From: Phlebiopsis flavidoalba
Taxonomy: Eukaryota > Basidiomycota > Agaricomycetes > Polyporales > Phanerochaetaceae
NCBI GenBank assembly: GCA_035772785.1
Contig: JAOCPU010000021.1
Span: 434,001 to 498,000 of the forward strand
Reading direction: 5' to 3'
DNA: 64,000 nucleotides
The position numbers were made by a program, and so were the translations under genes. The notes under the pieces were generated by a model, which ran no database searches, had not been told where the DNA came from, and was given only the letters and a program-made list of their open reading frames with translations. Shown here in pieces: positions 45,070-57,100 of this stretch. How positions within the stretch are numbered: position 1 is the stretch's first letter; every line of letters starts with the position of its first letter.

Positions 45070-46381
45070 TTACAGGCGCGGCGCCAGGAAGCTCCGCATA
45101 CTCGCGGGATCGAGCACCGACTGGGGGTAAGGTAAGGCAGCCCGGGGATGCGGAGGTGCTCGTTGCCGCCGTCGACGACGATGGTCTGGCCGGTGATGAA
45201 CGCGGCGGCGTCGCTGAAGAGGAAGACGGCCGCGTTCGCGACGTCGCGCTTGTCGCCCATGCGCCCGGCGGGGATGAGCGCGACGCCCTGCTGGCGCCCG
45301 GCCTCGCCCTGCGTCGTGAGCCGGTCCATTCCCTCTGTGCCCCCGATCGGGCCGGGTGCAATGACGTTCGAGCGCACGCCCTGGGTGCAGGCAAGTGTCA
45401 GTGCTGGGAGGAGCTGCGCGCGCGCGGACTCACGTGCGGGCCTTCTTCGACGGCCAGGACCGCGGAGGCTGCAGCGGAGACGGCGGTCAGAGTGCTGGTG
45501 AGTCAGCTCGGCGGGGGAGAGAGCACGCACTCGCATCCACCGCGGCCTTAGCAGCCGAGACGTGCACCTGGTTTAGGGCGTTCCTGTGGGAGCGGCGCGA
45601 GGAGTCAGAGGCGAGGACCGCGCCGAGAGAGGGAGGACTGACCCCTGTAGTGGAGGGTAGCGCTGACATGTATGTACGCGCCCTTGGAGGCCCTGACGTG
45701 GGGAAGCGTGGCCTTAATTGTGTTGTAGGTTCCAAGCTGCTCGAGGGCGTCAGCGGTGGGAGGCTCGGGGGCCTCTGTGCAGTACATACGCTGTCGATCT
45801 CCAAAACGGTGCGGAACGCGTTCTCGGAGAGGCCTGAGATGGGAGCCAAAAAGTTGCCCGCGGCACCTATTGCCATGTGTGCCGTGAGAAGGGCCCGCTG
45901 GCGTGCGGACGCGTGGGAGGGGGCTGCGTACCACAGATCACAAATCAATGCGCCCGTATTTCTCGAGGGTCTTCGCGACGGCGTCCTGGAGGGCCTTGGG
46001 CTGCCTCACATCTGCCTGAACGGGGAGACAGCTTTTCCCAGTCGCGCGCGCGAGCTCGTCCGCGGAGGCAGTTAGGCGGTCCATCCTGGCACGGACGGCA
46101 ACCCGCGTCAGAACATGGCGCGACAGAGAACAAAGTAGCGGTCCGCGCACTTTCTGCCCACTATCGCTGCGTTCGCACCGTGCCGCATCTATTAGTCGAT
46201 CAGCCCTCGGGGTGCCCTGCGCTCGCAAGCGGGGCTGAATGGACTTACCACCGCGCGTGTCATCTCCTTGCAGATGCCGGAGCCTCCCCCGGTGCAGAAC
46301 AGGACTTTGGCCCTCGAACAGGCCGTCCCTGAACACGGCCGTCGAGTCCACGACGGGCACGACGAATGGCTGCTGGGACAT
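45070..46381 (-). CDS. SPS19: Peroxisomal 2,4-dienoyl-CoA reductase (SDR family)
   Basis: NADPH-dependent short-chain dehydrogenase that removes double bonds of unsaturated fatty acids in peroxisomal beta-oxidation. ATG 46381: MSQQPFVVPVVDSTAVFRDG. Nucleotide-binding motif AKVLFCTGGGSGICKEMTRA at about 46310-46250 after one frame change. Then RLTASADELARATGKSCLPV-QAD, ALQDAVAKTLEKYGRIDLVI, CGAAGNFLAPISGLSENAFR (about 45880-45815), LGTYNTIKATLPHVRASKGA (about 45740-45680), YIHVSATLHYRG, VSAAKAAVDA, SNVIAPGPIGGTEGMDRL (about 45372-45315), RMGDKRDVANAAVFLFSDAA and FITGQTIVVDGG. The end is PASMRSFLAPRL, stop at 45070. The last three residues PRL resemble a peroxisomal PTS1 signal. The set of motifs matches fungal Sps19/DECR2; the symbol is given by family. 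A 4-5 bp CTTAC duplication near 45130 breaks the frame. Confidence 0.85.
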
Positions 46382-46384
46382 CTC

Positions 46385-47700
46385 TAGCTCACAGGTTGTT
46401 TTTTTCGTGCGCACACGCGGGGCCAGATCAGAGCTCGGCGGGCACGCAGGTCGACGCGACAGTTATAGTGACGAACTGGGCAGGGCTGATTCCTGAACCG
46501 GCGCCGGGCGGTAGCCGGATTGCCGGCAGACCCCGCCCCAGTGCCAGGCGGCGGCGCCACAACGCGGCGCTCAGCCTACGCTGCTTACGCTCGCGCGGGC
46601 ATCACGCGAAACATATTAAATCGGCCGTGGTTGGCTCGGGGCGTGTTGGCGCGCGCGCGGCAGGGCCCTCGCAGCGTGATCGACGCGGCCTTGGAAATAC
46701 TCAATATTCTGCGGGCTCGATCGCTCAGCGGCGGGCGGCCTGAGGCTCGCGGCAGCGACTGATCGGCCGGCGGTCGCGCACCCAAGGGAACCCCCCCTAG
46801 GCGCGGTAGGCAGCGAAACGCGAGCAGAGTTGCTCGGTGCGTCTGCGTGCGTGTGAGCTGCAACTTGGGATCTGCTTCTAAGACGTCAGAATTACGGTTT
46901 GCTCGCGCGACTAGGTTCGCGGCGGAGTCGTACAGCGCGACCACTCTAACCTTGTCTGCCAAACCCAGGCGGCAGGAAGGCTCCTGGGCAGAGTCGTGGG
47001 CGTGCAGGTGGGGTGTGTGTGCAGGCTGGCCGCCCCGGCTGGGCTGCGCGCGCTGGGAGAACGTGCTTGTGCTCAGCCGTAGCACTGACGACGCCGACGC
47101 GCGGGCTTTTTCTTTTCGACCTTGCGCGGTGCCCATTGGCCGCACACGCCTCCTATGTTTTCCGAGGCCACAGAAACGTGTGTACCCCCCGAACCCGGCT
47201 GAAATTCGCGCGCGCCGCGACTGACGACGCTGCAGCACTCCTCGCGCCGGCCGCAGAGCCCTCCGGCACGGTTCGAGGGCCAACTGCGTCCGAGGGCATA
47301 CGCCCCGCCAGCGGCCCAATTGGCTGCGCCCTCGCCTAAACAGCGGCCGCCTCTGCGTGCCCGCACTCGTCGCGACGCCACGTCGCCCCTCTTACGGAAG
47401 CTGACACACAGGCACCCCAGAAGCCCGCGCACGCGATCATATGCAGCGCGCGCAGCGTGCGCGGTGGCCATCAGCGCGGCGCGGGTCGCTGCCACTGCGG
47501 CACGCGAGCAGCTGGCATCACGCCTCGGCGTGCGCCCGGGGCGCGTGACGGGTGCATTGCGAGGAGAGCGTGGATTGCGGGCGGGTTTATTGTACAGACA
47601 GCGTATTAGGACACGACGAGGGGACACGAGAGCAAGCAAAGGTCCGGGGGGGCTGGTAATACACACAACAGCAGGCACGGGTCACCGGGTTATTACAAGG
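46385..47700. other. GC-rich intergenic region, no gene recognised
   Basis: Between the dienoyl-CoA reductase start and the HMG-box gene end. Long frames on both strands, for example 47319-46585 (-) and 47320-48039 (+), carry Arg/Ala/Pro-rich translations without domains and are attributed to base composition. Confidence 0.45.
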
Positions 47701-47715
47701 GAGAAAAGAGAGATG

Positions 47716-49347
47716 TCACCAAGAGAGAGAGAAGAGAAGGAGGGAAGGAGTCAGCGCGGTCGTCCCCCAGAACAGCTGCGACGTACACGCCGCACGCGCC
47801 TGCGCCTGCGCTCGCACGGCGGGCGGCTGCTCGCCCCGCCATACGCCGCCATCTCCGCGCGTCTCGCCGCGCCCATAGCCAGGATGTGCGCCCACCCGCT
47901 CCGCCCGCATACGGCGCGCCACCACCCCCGCATACCCCTGGCGCGCAAAGTACTCGGGCGCGTGCGCACCCGCACCGGCGACGCGGGCGCGCGACCCTCG
48001 GCACTGCGCTGCTGCGGGCTCGCCTGCTGGGGCGGGTAGAACGAGCGAGGCGGAGCGTGGGGAAGGGCCGAGCCCGCGGGCGCGTAATGCGGCCGTGCTG
48101 CCGCCTTGCTGGTGCCGCGCGCCGCCGCCGCCCGCCGGAGCTGCTGCTCGTCGCGCTGCTGCGCGGAGCTCGACCGACGGGCGGTGCGGCACCTGCGGCG
48201 AGAAGCTTTCCGGGGCGTTGTTGTTGTTGTTGTTGCGTGGGCGGCGGCGCGCGCGTGTGCGAGCGGGGCGGGGGGAGGCCCGGCCAGGACGAGCGCGGGC
48301 GCGTCGGGGCGGTGGCGCGCGTCCCAGAAGGCCTGGGGCGAGTTGCGCGGGGCTGCCTTCGTGTGCACGCTCTGCGCGGGTGCTCGTGAGGCGCGCGGCG
48401 GAGTAGGCGCGCCCATGCGCGTGCGCGACGGTCTCTGCGAGCGACGGGGATGACATCGCAGGCAGCGGCGTTGAGCGCGCGCCTGTGCGGGAGCGGCTCG
48501 TCGGCGCCGTGGTGCCGACGCGGGCGGCGGCGGCGGCGGCGCGGGCAGGCGCGGGGCGTGGCTGTATTGGCTGCCTGCAAAGTCCGGCGGCATGTATGTG
48601 TAGGAGACGCGGCGTGCGCGGGCAGGAAGGCTTCGCTGCCCTCATACAATGGGAATCCTGGTCCCGCGCCAGGCCGATAAAGATACGGCGCCGCGGTATT
48701 ATCGCGAGGATCATCCATGTCCACAGGCGATGTATCGTCGAGCGAGGCGTCGTCTGTATCGCCTCGACAGAGTGGTCTGTGGGAGATTAGTGGGTCCTGG
48801 TCCGCCTTTCGCTTTTTACGCGAGTTATTGGGCCGACGGCGGTAGACGTAGTCCGGATATTTGTTGTTGAAGTTGTCCTTGAGCTTCTTGGCCTGGTCGA
48901 GGTAAAACTTTTTCTCGGACTGGGGAGGCGCAAGCTGGTGTGAGCACGGGGCACACGAGGGCAAGAGAGAGAGAGCGCGCAACTGACCATCTCCATTGCG
49001 TTCCACTCCTTGCTGAGAATCTTGCTGATGTCTCCCCGTGCGCATCATCTGGTTGGCGGGCGGATATCTGGGGCCGCCGCTTGCGCGCAAAGATCATGAA
49101 CGCGTTCATGGGACGTTTGGGAGGTCCCGTCCGGGTTCAGAGTCTGGCGACGTCAGCGCGAGATGTGGGTCCTCTGGGGCGTTATGAGGACGCATGCACC
49201 ACCTAACAGGATGCGAATGAGGCTCACCGGGCATGTCGAGGTCGTTTCGCTCTCTGTGCAGACACAGGTGAGTACGGTGGGCAGCAGAGAGGCGGGCGGG
49301 CGGGATACCTTCGCCGTGACGGGGACGCGGGCGGTGTCTTCGGGCAT
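47716..49347 (-). CDS. HMG-box transcription factor
   Basis: Sequence-specific HMG-box (Sox/MATA_HMG-like) DNA-binding protein, nuclear. Proposed start MPEDTARVPVTAK at 49347. It is followed by an intron, a very short exon encoding RAKRPRHA (about 49250-49225) and another intron. The HMG box begins PKRPMNAFMIFARKRRPQIS (about 49115-49060), continues ARQPD-MRTGEISK (frames shifted), then after an intron SEKKFYLDQAKKLKDNFNNK and YPDYVYRRRPNNSRKKRKAD (about 48925-48810). An acidic Asp-rich stretch follows (DDASLDDTSPVDMDDPRDN, about 48760-48700). The long C-terminal half is Pro/Arg/Ala-rich with a CAA-encoded glutamine run at about 48220-48237, and reaches about 47716 with frame shifts. It could be a regulator of development or mating; which one cannot be told. 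Confidence 0.8.
48219..48236 (-). repeat. CAA microsatellite (poly-Gln) in the HMG-box gene
   Basis: Six consecutive CAA-type units on the coding strand give QQQQQQ. The tract is prone to length variation. Confidence 0.6.
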
Positions 49348-49349
49348 GG

Positions 49350-50300
49350 CGCGGGGCTGGTGATTGATTGGACTGGCGGCGGGTAGTGGCTCATGCGGGC
49401 CGCGAGGATGGATGGGAGGAGGCGTGAGGGAGCCAGCGGGAGCGAGTAGCAGGGAGGCAGCGCGTAATGAGGGGCGGATAGGCGCATGGGCGTTTAGCAG
49501 CTGAGGACGATCGGTGGTTGTCGGATTTGGCTGGCAGGGTCGTGCGGGATTGGAGGCCGTGGCGAGGACTTTTGAGGGCTGGGGAGAGACGTGGTTGGAA
49601 GCGTCCGCCAAGCCTTCGAGAAAATAGGCCTTCACGGCGGTTTTTTCGTGCGTACACGATCACATCGCGAAGAAGGAGAGCTGGGAAGGCATCCGAGCAC
49701 CCCCTTGCAACCACTCAAAAACCGCCGGGCTGAGGCACGACACAGGCGGTCCCCCAGTCGAGCCAGGAAATGCCCCGCCACTGCACTCCAGCACATCGGA
49801 TCCGACAGCCCAGTTTGCCTTTTTCGACCTATTCCAACAAGCTGGTTCCCCACCCATCCGGCTAGCGTCGCCCAACACGGCGCCAGCAGGCGGCGCTCGC
49901 GGGGGGTTATAAGAGTCCCATGATCCTGGAGGCCCTGGCCAGGCCGCGTGCTGCGTCATCCGCGGGGGGCGGGTGGCGGCGACCACAGAGCACTGCTGTG
50001 GCGGCGATCATTCGACGGACCAGCAAGCAGCGAGCAGCGACAACGTCGCCGACACCACCCCACCGGACAGTGCTGGCAGCTGGCGACGACCGCCCAACCA
50101 CGACGCCCACCACCCACCACCACCACCGCAGCGCCCGCGCCGTGGGAGCCATAGGGTCCGATCTTCCGATGGCTCTTCTGGAGGGCAGCACAGTGAATGA
50201 TTGACCGCTGATTCGTTCGAGTCTTCCCACCGTCCTCGGGCATCCGCCAGGCGACAGAGACCGCCGACCGCGACCGCCGACCCGCGACCGTGACCACGCC
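49350..50300. other. Upstream region of the HMG-box gene
   Basis: GC-rich, no recognisable domain. Probably includes a long 5' leader and promoter, as is common for regulators, but nothing specific is seen. Confidence 0.35.
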
Positions 50301-52340
50301 CCGCTGCCCCCGCCACCTGAGCCCCAGCCGTGCCGCGTCGCCGCCCGTCCGGTGGGGGATTTACCTCGCGTGCACAGCCCGCCGCCGCACTCGGATCCCA
50401 CGCGCGCGCCGCGGGAGCTCGCTGCCGCGGCGGGCGAGGGCGCCCCCCGAGGTTCTCGCTCGTCGGCCCTGTGACGCCTAGCCCCCGCCCGCAGGCCAGC
50501 GTGGGCGTGACATATACGCGGCGGCTGTGCACGCGCGCGCGCGCATCGCTGCAGCTAGCTGGCATGCAGAGCAAATCCCCAGATCGCAGCAGCCGCCCCC
50601 GCATCTGCCGATCTCAGATCCACCATCACGCGGACGTCCGAAGCGGACCCTGCCCTCGGCCGCCCCAGGCCGCCCGCCGACGTTTGTCTCAACAACTGCC
50701 CGGCGCATGGCATTTCGTCCAGGCGACATTATGCGTCAGGGCTGGCTGCACCATCAGACACTCGCGCTGCTCGACGTACGGCCGCTATGGGCCATTGCCT
50801 CGCACACACAGCTGCACGGTTATCGATGTCCTCCATCTCTGGACGGCCGCGCATCATCCGCGTCCGTCCCCTGCTCGTCCGCCTCGAAGCACGCTCGTAT
50901 TCACCGCTAATTCTACCTTAATTATTCATCGATGACTTCAGCCCCTGCGGCCTCGCGCGAAGCAGCGCTGTCTGCTATGGCAGGGATGCGCGGATCGCGC
51001 TTCCAGATGCATGTTTGTGAGCACGCCCCGTTTGCGCATGCATTAGCAAAAGGCGAGCCCCCTGCCTCCCGCGCGCGCGCGTTTGCAGACCTTGCACCCC
51101 GGCCAAGAGGCAGCCTCGGAGCGCCGTCCCGCGTGAACGCGGCCGGTTCTTTTTAGACACCGGCCCGGCGCCCCCTCTCGGCACGGGCAAAATCTCGTGA
51201 AGCACGCCTGCAGGCGACCACTTCCCGCTCGCGCCCGATCAGATGTGGCGCACGAGGAAACTTGTCGGAGCGGATCGCCCATGTCGTCGTCGCTAGTGCA
51301 ACCCGCGCGCGCCCCATTTTCGCCGCTGTCCGACCGCGCTCGCGCGCACGCACCGAACACAAGGGGGGCACGTTGGCAGGAATGACGGTGCAGGGGGTTC
51401 ACGCAAGGGCAAAAGCGAGGCTGTGGTGGCCCCGGGACGAGAAGGTGACACAGCGAGCCATATTGTGACGGGCCCTCTCTAGTGTGTGTGTGTGGACAGT
51501 TCTTTTTGGTGTGGTCGCTGAATCACTCCAGCGCAACGAGTGCTAGAACCCCATCGGCGAGGGGCTACGCGAACCGCGGCCAAGCGCCTGAGATGCATCG
51601 CGCAGGCGAGGTCAATGGGGCGCAACGCCGCCGGGGGACCTCTTCACAGCGCGCGGCGAAATGCACCGGGAACGCGCGGGACCAGTGAACCCGCCCCTGC
51701 GGCCACCAATTCCCGCCAGCACGCACGCCGCCGTCGTCGTCTGCGTTGCGCGCCGGCCACACGTCGTGGTCACCGCCCGACGACCCGCAGGCCCGCCCCG
51801 CTGCCCTCGCCCGCGCCGTCGGCCCCCGCCACACAGCTCGCCAGTTGCCAACGCTTATCGCTCGTTAGGCATATTCCCAGACAGTGGGAGTCCTCCAAAT
51901 CCTTTATAGCTGAGCCATCAACGCAGTGCCTTCTCATAGCCGATAAACGTCACTTAACTCCTACCACACCTCCCAACCTCAACACCGCCCCCGTCAGTCT
52001 TTTGCCCCGTCCACTCACCCCGCCAGCATCCGACCCGCGCCTACACGCCGCCGCGCTGAATGGCCAGACTGGGCGACGCCCGCTCCACGCCTGAATAGCA
52101 ACAATCACGCCGCGTACGCCGACTCCAAATTGGCCCGCGCGTAACCTTCCTTCGCCGCATTCAGTCAGTCGCGACTCGCGCGCATGGCAACGGTGATAGG
52201 TTTTTGTGCGATCGTTGTACGACGTAGGGTGACGCCTGCAGCGCCCTTCGCGGCTGGAAGGGGCGCAGCGAAGCCCGCGCCTCGACCGTGCGGGTTCTAC
52301 GCAGAGATAAACAACGAGAGAAACCTTGGGATAAAAAAAT
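50300..52340. other. GC-rich stretch, no gene recognised
   Basis: Overlapping frames on all strands with low-complexity Arg/Ala/Pro translations. CG dinucleotide runs occur at about 50530 and 51078. Confidence 0.4.
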
Positions 52341-52343
52341 GCG

Positions 52344-52382
52344 CGCCGTGAATGTGACACTTGTTCTTGAATGTTCACGGCG
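52344..52382. other. Perfect 9-bp inverted repeat (hairpin)
   Basis: CGCCGTGAA at 52344-52352 and TTCACGGCG at 52374-52382 with a 21-nt loop. No adjacent gene explains it; could be a chance hairpin or binding site. Confidence 0.4.
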
Positions 52383-52389
52383 GAATCTT

Positions 52390-53350
52390 GTTTGCGCGTG
52401 AGACCTGCACCGCGAGGCGTGTCTGCGTGGGCCACCAGGTCACCAGGCCTCCCTGATTAGCGTCGCCTGCGGGCGACGTCAGTCGGCCGTTGTGTGCCCG
52501 ACGGCGACTCGTTCACAGGCCCCAGGCCCGCACACCGCGGCGCCCAGCATCCCCGCTGAGCTACGGCGCCGAAGCGGATCGATCCGTAGGCGTGTCTGAT
52601 TGTCACCGTCGCTACGATATGCGACGTGTGCTCTGTGAGTTATGGGCGCGGCGTCAGGCGTTGGCCTGCCTGGTGCCGCCTTACCGCACACACAAAAAGA
52701 GGACCCGCGTCGTGACTGCGGCGGCCACAACTGCCCTGCTGTAGGGTCTATGCGTCTGTCAACTATCTATATCGACACGTTCAGCCGCTGCGTCCCCCAC
52801 CCCGGCATCAGTCTGCGTGCACACCGAAATTACGGGCTTTTATTGTGCGCAATCACGCGTCACTGTGAATCCTTTGCGCTGGGTGACGATCTGCGCGGGG
52901 GGGGGGGGGGTCGCGCGCTGGTCGCATGTTACAAAGTTGCTGAGAGCGCCGTTTGTTCTTCGGGCCTGTGCATGTGTCCACGGCGGAGCGGGGTCGATCG
53001 TGTTGTTTCTTACGCTTCTCACGTGCGTCGGCGCCTAGAATACTACGTGTCGGGGGGTGGTGCGGGTCGGCAGCATATGTGTCGAGCCCAGCAGTCCTGG
53101 CGGACGTGGGCTCCTCCGCCAGTCGCCCATGTCCCGCACCTTTTACATCGTCGCTGCTATGCTGCGAAGCATTCATTTCCGGCATTTGATCAACTGTCAT
53201 GTAGGCGGTACTGGTATCCTGACGACATAATACAAATTTTTCTCCCTTTTTATGTGGACGACTTGAGTGCTCTCCCGTCCACTGAGTGGGCAACAGACTC
53301 AGAGGAGATGCGCCCATGGGCCGCTGGCGATTAATTGAGTGTAAGAAATG
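52390..53350. other. Unresolved stretch
   Basis: A 154-codon minus frame (53317-52853) begins MGASPLSLLPTQWTGEHSSR and a 230-codon + frame (52642-53334) overlaps it; neither is recognised. A run of 14 G at 52897-52910 lies inside both and will have unreliable length. Confidence 0.3.
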
Positions 53351-53357
53351 CGGAAAA

Positions 53358-53380
53358 TATACACTCTGATACAGTGTATA
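53358..53380. other. Perfect 8-bp inverted repeat
   Basis: TATACACT (53358-53365) and AGTGTATA (53373-53380) with a 7-nt spacer. It could be a dimeric-factor site; no target gene can be assigned. Confidence 0.4.
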
Positions 53381-53489
53381 AGACTCTTCGCTCTCGCATC
53401 CTTAGGACGTCTCTGTCTCGGCACACTCTATAATGTACGCGAATTTGGCCCAACCAGGGTGGCCATGCTACATACGCCCTATAAGCTTA

Positions 53490-54160
53490 TGACAGCAGCA
53501 CCATTTGTTAGCGATCCGTGAGGTAATGGTGGCCGGCAAAACGAGCCGTGTTTGGTTGGTGGGCCATCCGCAGGCGCCGCGTTAGATAAGATGGGGGTGC
53601 TGGGCGTTTTTGATCCACCGCTGGCCGTCATCTTCTGCAGCTCTTTATTGCCCCCGACGACCCAGCAACAAGTATTGAGAACGTTATGAAGGAGTTTCGA
53701 GTTTACGGATGCAAGTAAGTCGGTCTTACCGCATTCCAACCAGAACGCCGCCAGCTAGAAACTCAGCACTCCCGCACGCATTAGACTTCTTCCCTTCCCC
53801 CGCACAGCAGAAATCAGCGCGTTTATCACGTGAGGCATTCGAGCAGATGCGAAGTCGCGAAAACCGCATCAATGAGTTCACCAGGACGAGCCCGCCCCGC
53901 TGCAGCGAACTGCATGCGCGCTTGCCTATCACGTCCGCAGATCACCGGTGGGATCAGCGCCTCAGGTTGTCTCCCACGCGCGGAGCGCATCGCGACGTAC
54001 TTGGACGCCGCGTCCATCGAGGGCCGTTCCGCCTGGCGACAGAGCGTGGGTTCATGACCATCAGCAGGCCGCTAGATTACGGCGGCGTGCCCGTCTCTGA
54101 TCGTTCAACGCATCGGCATGGGATAACGCGATTGGCGGACGTGTTTTGTTTCTGAGTGTC
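53490..54160 (-). CDS. Putative orphan gene (minus strand)
   Basis: Low-support gene model. Pieces: MDAASKYVAMRSARGRQPEA and LIDAVFATSHLLECLT (54017-53826), ASRDKRADFCCAGEGKKSN (about 53850-53790), then VNSKLLHNVLNTCCWVVGGN followed by KELQKMTASGGSKTPSTPIL (about 53705-53595), and PHGSLTNGAAVISL ending at 53479. The last part is one open frame of 86 codons. No family recognised. Confidence 0.25.
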
Positions 54161-54169
54161 GCGCGAGGT

Positions 54170-57100
54170 TCCGCGACGTGCGTCAGCGTGCGGACATGCT
54201 CGTGTGCGTGAGGATGCGCCCGTCTCGCACGCGCCTCCTGCCGCCGCGCGCCCCCGCTGACCAACCCCTCCGCACGCCAAGGGCGGGGTCCTGCGTGCGG
54301 CGCTAGATGTCCCCGTGGGCTCGCGTCGTCGTGCCCAAGCCAGCATCGCAGGTCACGCGTAATTACGATTTTTCGATTTCACAGCCGGCGAGGCTACCGA
54401 GGCACCCCCTATAGATTTCAGACAAGCCGGTGAGTCTCCGGCGCTGGGACGCAAGAAGTGTGTCCTTGGGTGTGCTTATTGGTGGCAACCCCAGGTGTAT
54501 GGGTAACCGACGAGGAGCTTCGCTGCCGCGGTACGTTCGAAGCGGGCTCATCATTTGCGACCGTCTGATTGGGGGTACCTGCGCAATAGGTTGCGAAGAC
54601 GATTGGACGAGACAGCGTCTCCAACGCGTGACTGCCGGCGGCTGTTATCACGGATACAATAAACTCCTCAACTGATAGGTAGGAGCCCTCGTCTCTCGCT
54701 AGATTGACATCGACTCTAAATGGCGTTGGCAGTTTCTATTTCATCGCAGGGGCGGCAAACCTCGTTCCACGGACCACAAAGCCCCTATACGTCCATCACG
54801 TAGTCTGCAGCGCACAGCCGACAAGACGACCTTCGCCCTACATTACGATGTTAGGCGCACCCCCCCAGGCCCGCCGCTGCGCCCGCGAGCCGGCACCCCT
54901 AGCTGAAGCTAATCCCAGAGACCCTCAGAATAGAGGACCTTTCCAGATTCTCCCACCTCGGCCGGCCTGCTGTGCCGACAAACGCACTACGCGCCCACCC
55001 AGGCGATGCGCCCCGCCGGTCGGCTACCCCGCCCCGTGACGCCAGCGGTCGAGGGACACGCGTCGCGCCCAAAGCCCGCCTGGCCACGCTTCTGCCTCGG
55101 CTGCGGGCGGGCGCACGCCGCTCGCGCCCCGCCCGCCGCATACCGTGCGCCGCCGGGCACAAATCGTGATTCGCCGGCGGCGCGCACTTCCGCGCGCGTT
55201 TTCATCACGCCCGAGGACTCGAGGCCTCGAGGGCTGATGCCGTGCGCGGCGCCTGGACGCCCTCACGCGCTTCGCGAATCCGCCCGAGGTGTGTTTTATT
55301 TCTCTTCTTTTTCCATTTTCCGGTTTCCGCTGTTTCCGTGCGCGGTCGTGCGTCTGACGCTTATTTTTCTCCTTCTAGCGTTACACCCGGACGGCGGCAG
55401 CGTCTGGGCCCTGAATGGGCGATCCGGGGTGCGCGTGGTGCCCCTCCGCAGGATCTGTGACTGCCTGGCTGATAGCCCCCCGACGGCCCCTTAACGAGCT
55501 GGGTTCTGGACACTGAAGGAACGATTTATGTTGCATATTCAGTTTTTCTTAAGACTAGCGGATCGGCGAGGAAATCTGCAAATCTGCATAGGGTCTGGTA
55601 AACTGAATATGTTACCGTCAGGAGGGCCAGCACCCTATCAAGTCACCGGCCCAGGCCACGGGGCGGCGCGCGTGCCTCGCACCCAAGACGCGCGGACTAG
55701 CGCGGGAGATGGAAAACTGAAAGATGCCTCAGCCTCGAAAAAAAACCACCCCCATCCCCCCCACCTTCCCCCCCCCCTCCCAGAGCGCTGATACATGCCG
55801 CAGTCTGCTGGGTTGCACCTTCGGAGGACAAATGGCTGCACCAGCGAGACGTTCCAGCGGGCCAAGCCGTTTGCGCCCGAGGCAGGCCGCCGACCGCACG
55901 AGCTGCTCAGCTGCCCGCGGGACTCTTGCGCTGCCCGTGGCGGGGGTTGGGAGGCCACCTGAGGCTTCTTGCCATACGGCTTGATGGGAAAGAATCAGAG
56001 TGCGTGCGCTTTCGGAGACCTGCGTAGCCTCTGCGTTCGCGCATCGCACTGGGCAGCGTTCTCAGATGACGGAACTGGCTGCGTGTGCACGCTACGCCTG
56101 TGCGCTTCCAGCCCCAGTGGGGCCGTCCGCGCGCGGCGAACAACAAAAGACGAGGCGGCCCCCTTTCGCGACCCAGGCCTCTCCAGTCTTCGCGCAAAAA
56201 CCACAGCTCATCCAGGAGCTGATGAGCGAAGCTGATGCTGTGCACGAAACATGGACAGGCACGCCTTCTGCGAACAGATTCGCTGCAAACATACACAGGG
56301 ACATCACGGGCTGGAGATGCCCAGGTCGCGCGTGAACTCTCTTTCCCCCGCTGCCCGAAGTCCGATTCACGGAGAACAAGCGGGGAGGATGCGGGGACAA
56401 TGTCAACGTCAACCGCGCTGATAGAAGTGGGCCGTCGCGGCTGGTGCGCTACGATCGCAGGCCCACGGCGAGCGTGCCGCAAAAAAGACATGTGCAGGCC
56501 CTGCGAGCGGATGCGCAAGGCAAATGCGATCCTGACGAGGGCCTTCCCACAGGGCACCGTTCCTGGCGGGTCCCCGCGGACCCCACACCTGTGCTTGCAC
56601 CTCTGCCGGTGGTGCGACGAGCACCCGAGACGGAGGGCCACTGCTCGCCTGGATCGGTCAGGCCGTCCGACCCGCCTCAGATCCTCTTTCCCCTTTTCCG
56701 CGCGTACTTCGCAATACAGCCGCGCCAGTGTACCTTGTCCATCGTCCTTTCGGGTCGTCTTTCAGGAGCGCGCGCACGCGTTTCTCACTCCCGCCTGCAC
56801 TAGGACGCCGAGAGGGAAGATCCCTGCGTGGAGATCAACCCAGGAGTCTGCGAGACGACGTGATGGACGAACGCTGTGGAAAAGAGGGTAAGCGGTGGAC
56901 CACGTAATAACAGGAACGCAGCTGTATTCTGGAACTGGTGTGTAACCCGTCCACAGCCAAAGGGTCATGGTCGAGCCGACGGCCATTCTGATGGTGGCTC
57001 AGGATCGCCTTCGGCGAGTGCTGTGGCATGGGTCGCTATCCCAATCGCGAAGGAGAGATTTGAACTCTGAGAACGGCGTGAGTCATGTCGACGTCATGTG

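Noticed and set aside
44115..45536. 473-codon minus-strand ORF, longest in the window
   Set aside because: Only its first part overlaps the dienoyl-CoA reductase (SNVIAPGPIGGTEG). The rest runs past the true stop at 45070 in a wrong frame through GC-rich, stop-poor DNA.
47320..48039. 239-codon plus-strand ORF overlapping the HMG-box gene end
   Set aside because: Arg/Ala/Pro-rich, no domain; it is the shadow of GC-rich DNA opposite and beyond the HMG-box gene.
55907..56641. 244-codon minus ORF and its 218-codon plus-strand partner
   Set aside because: Each is the shadow of the other, both Arg/Pro-rich with no recognisable motif or splice support.
57030..57080. tRNA-like T-arm (AGAGTTCAAATCTCT on the minus strand)
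   Set aside because: The T stem is imperfect and no matching acceptor, D or anticodon arm is found upstream at the right distance.
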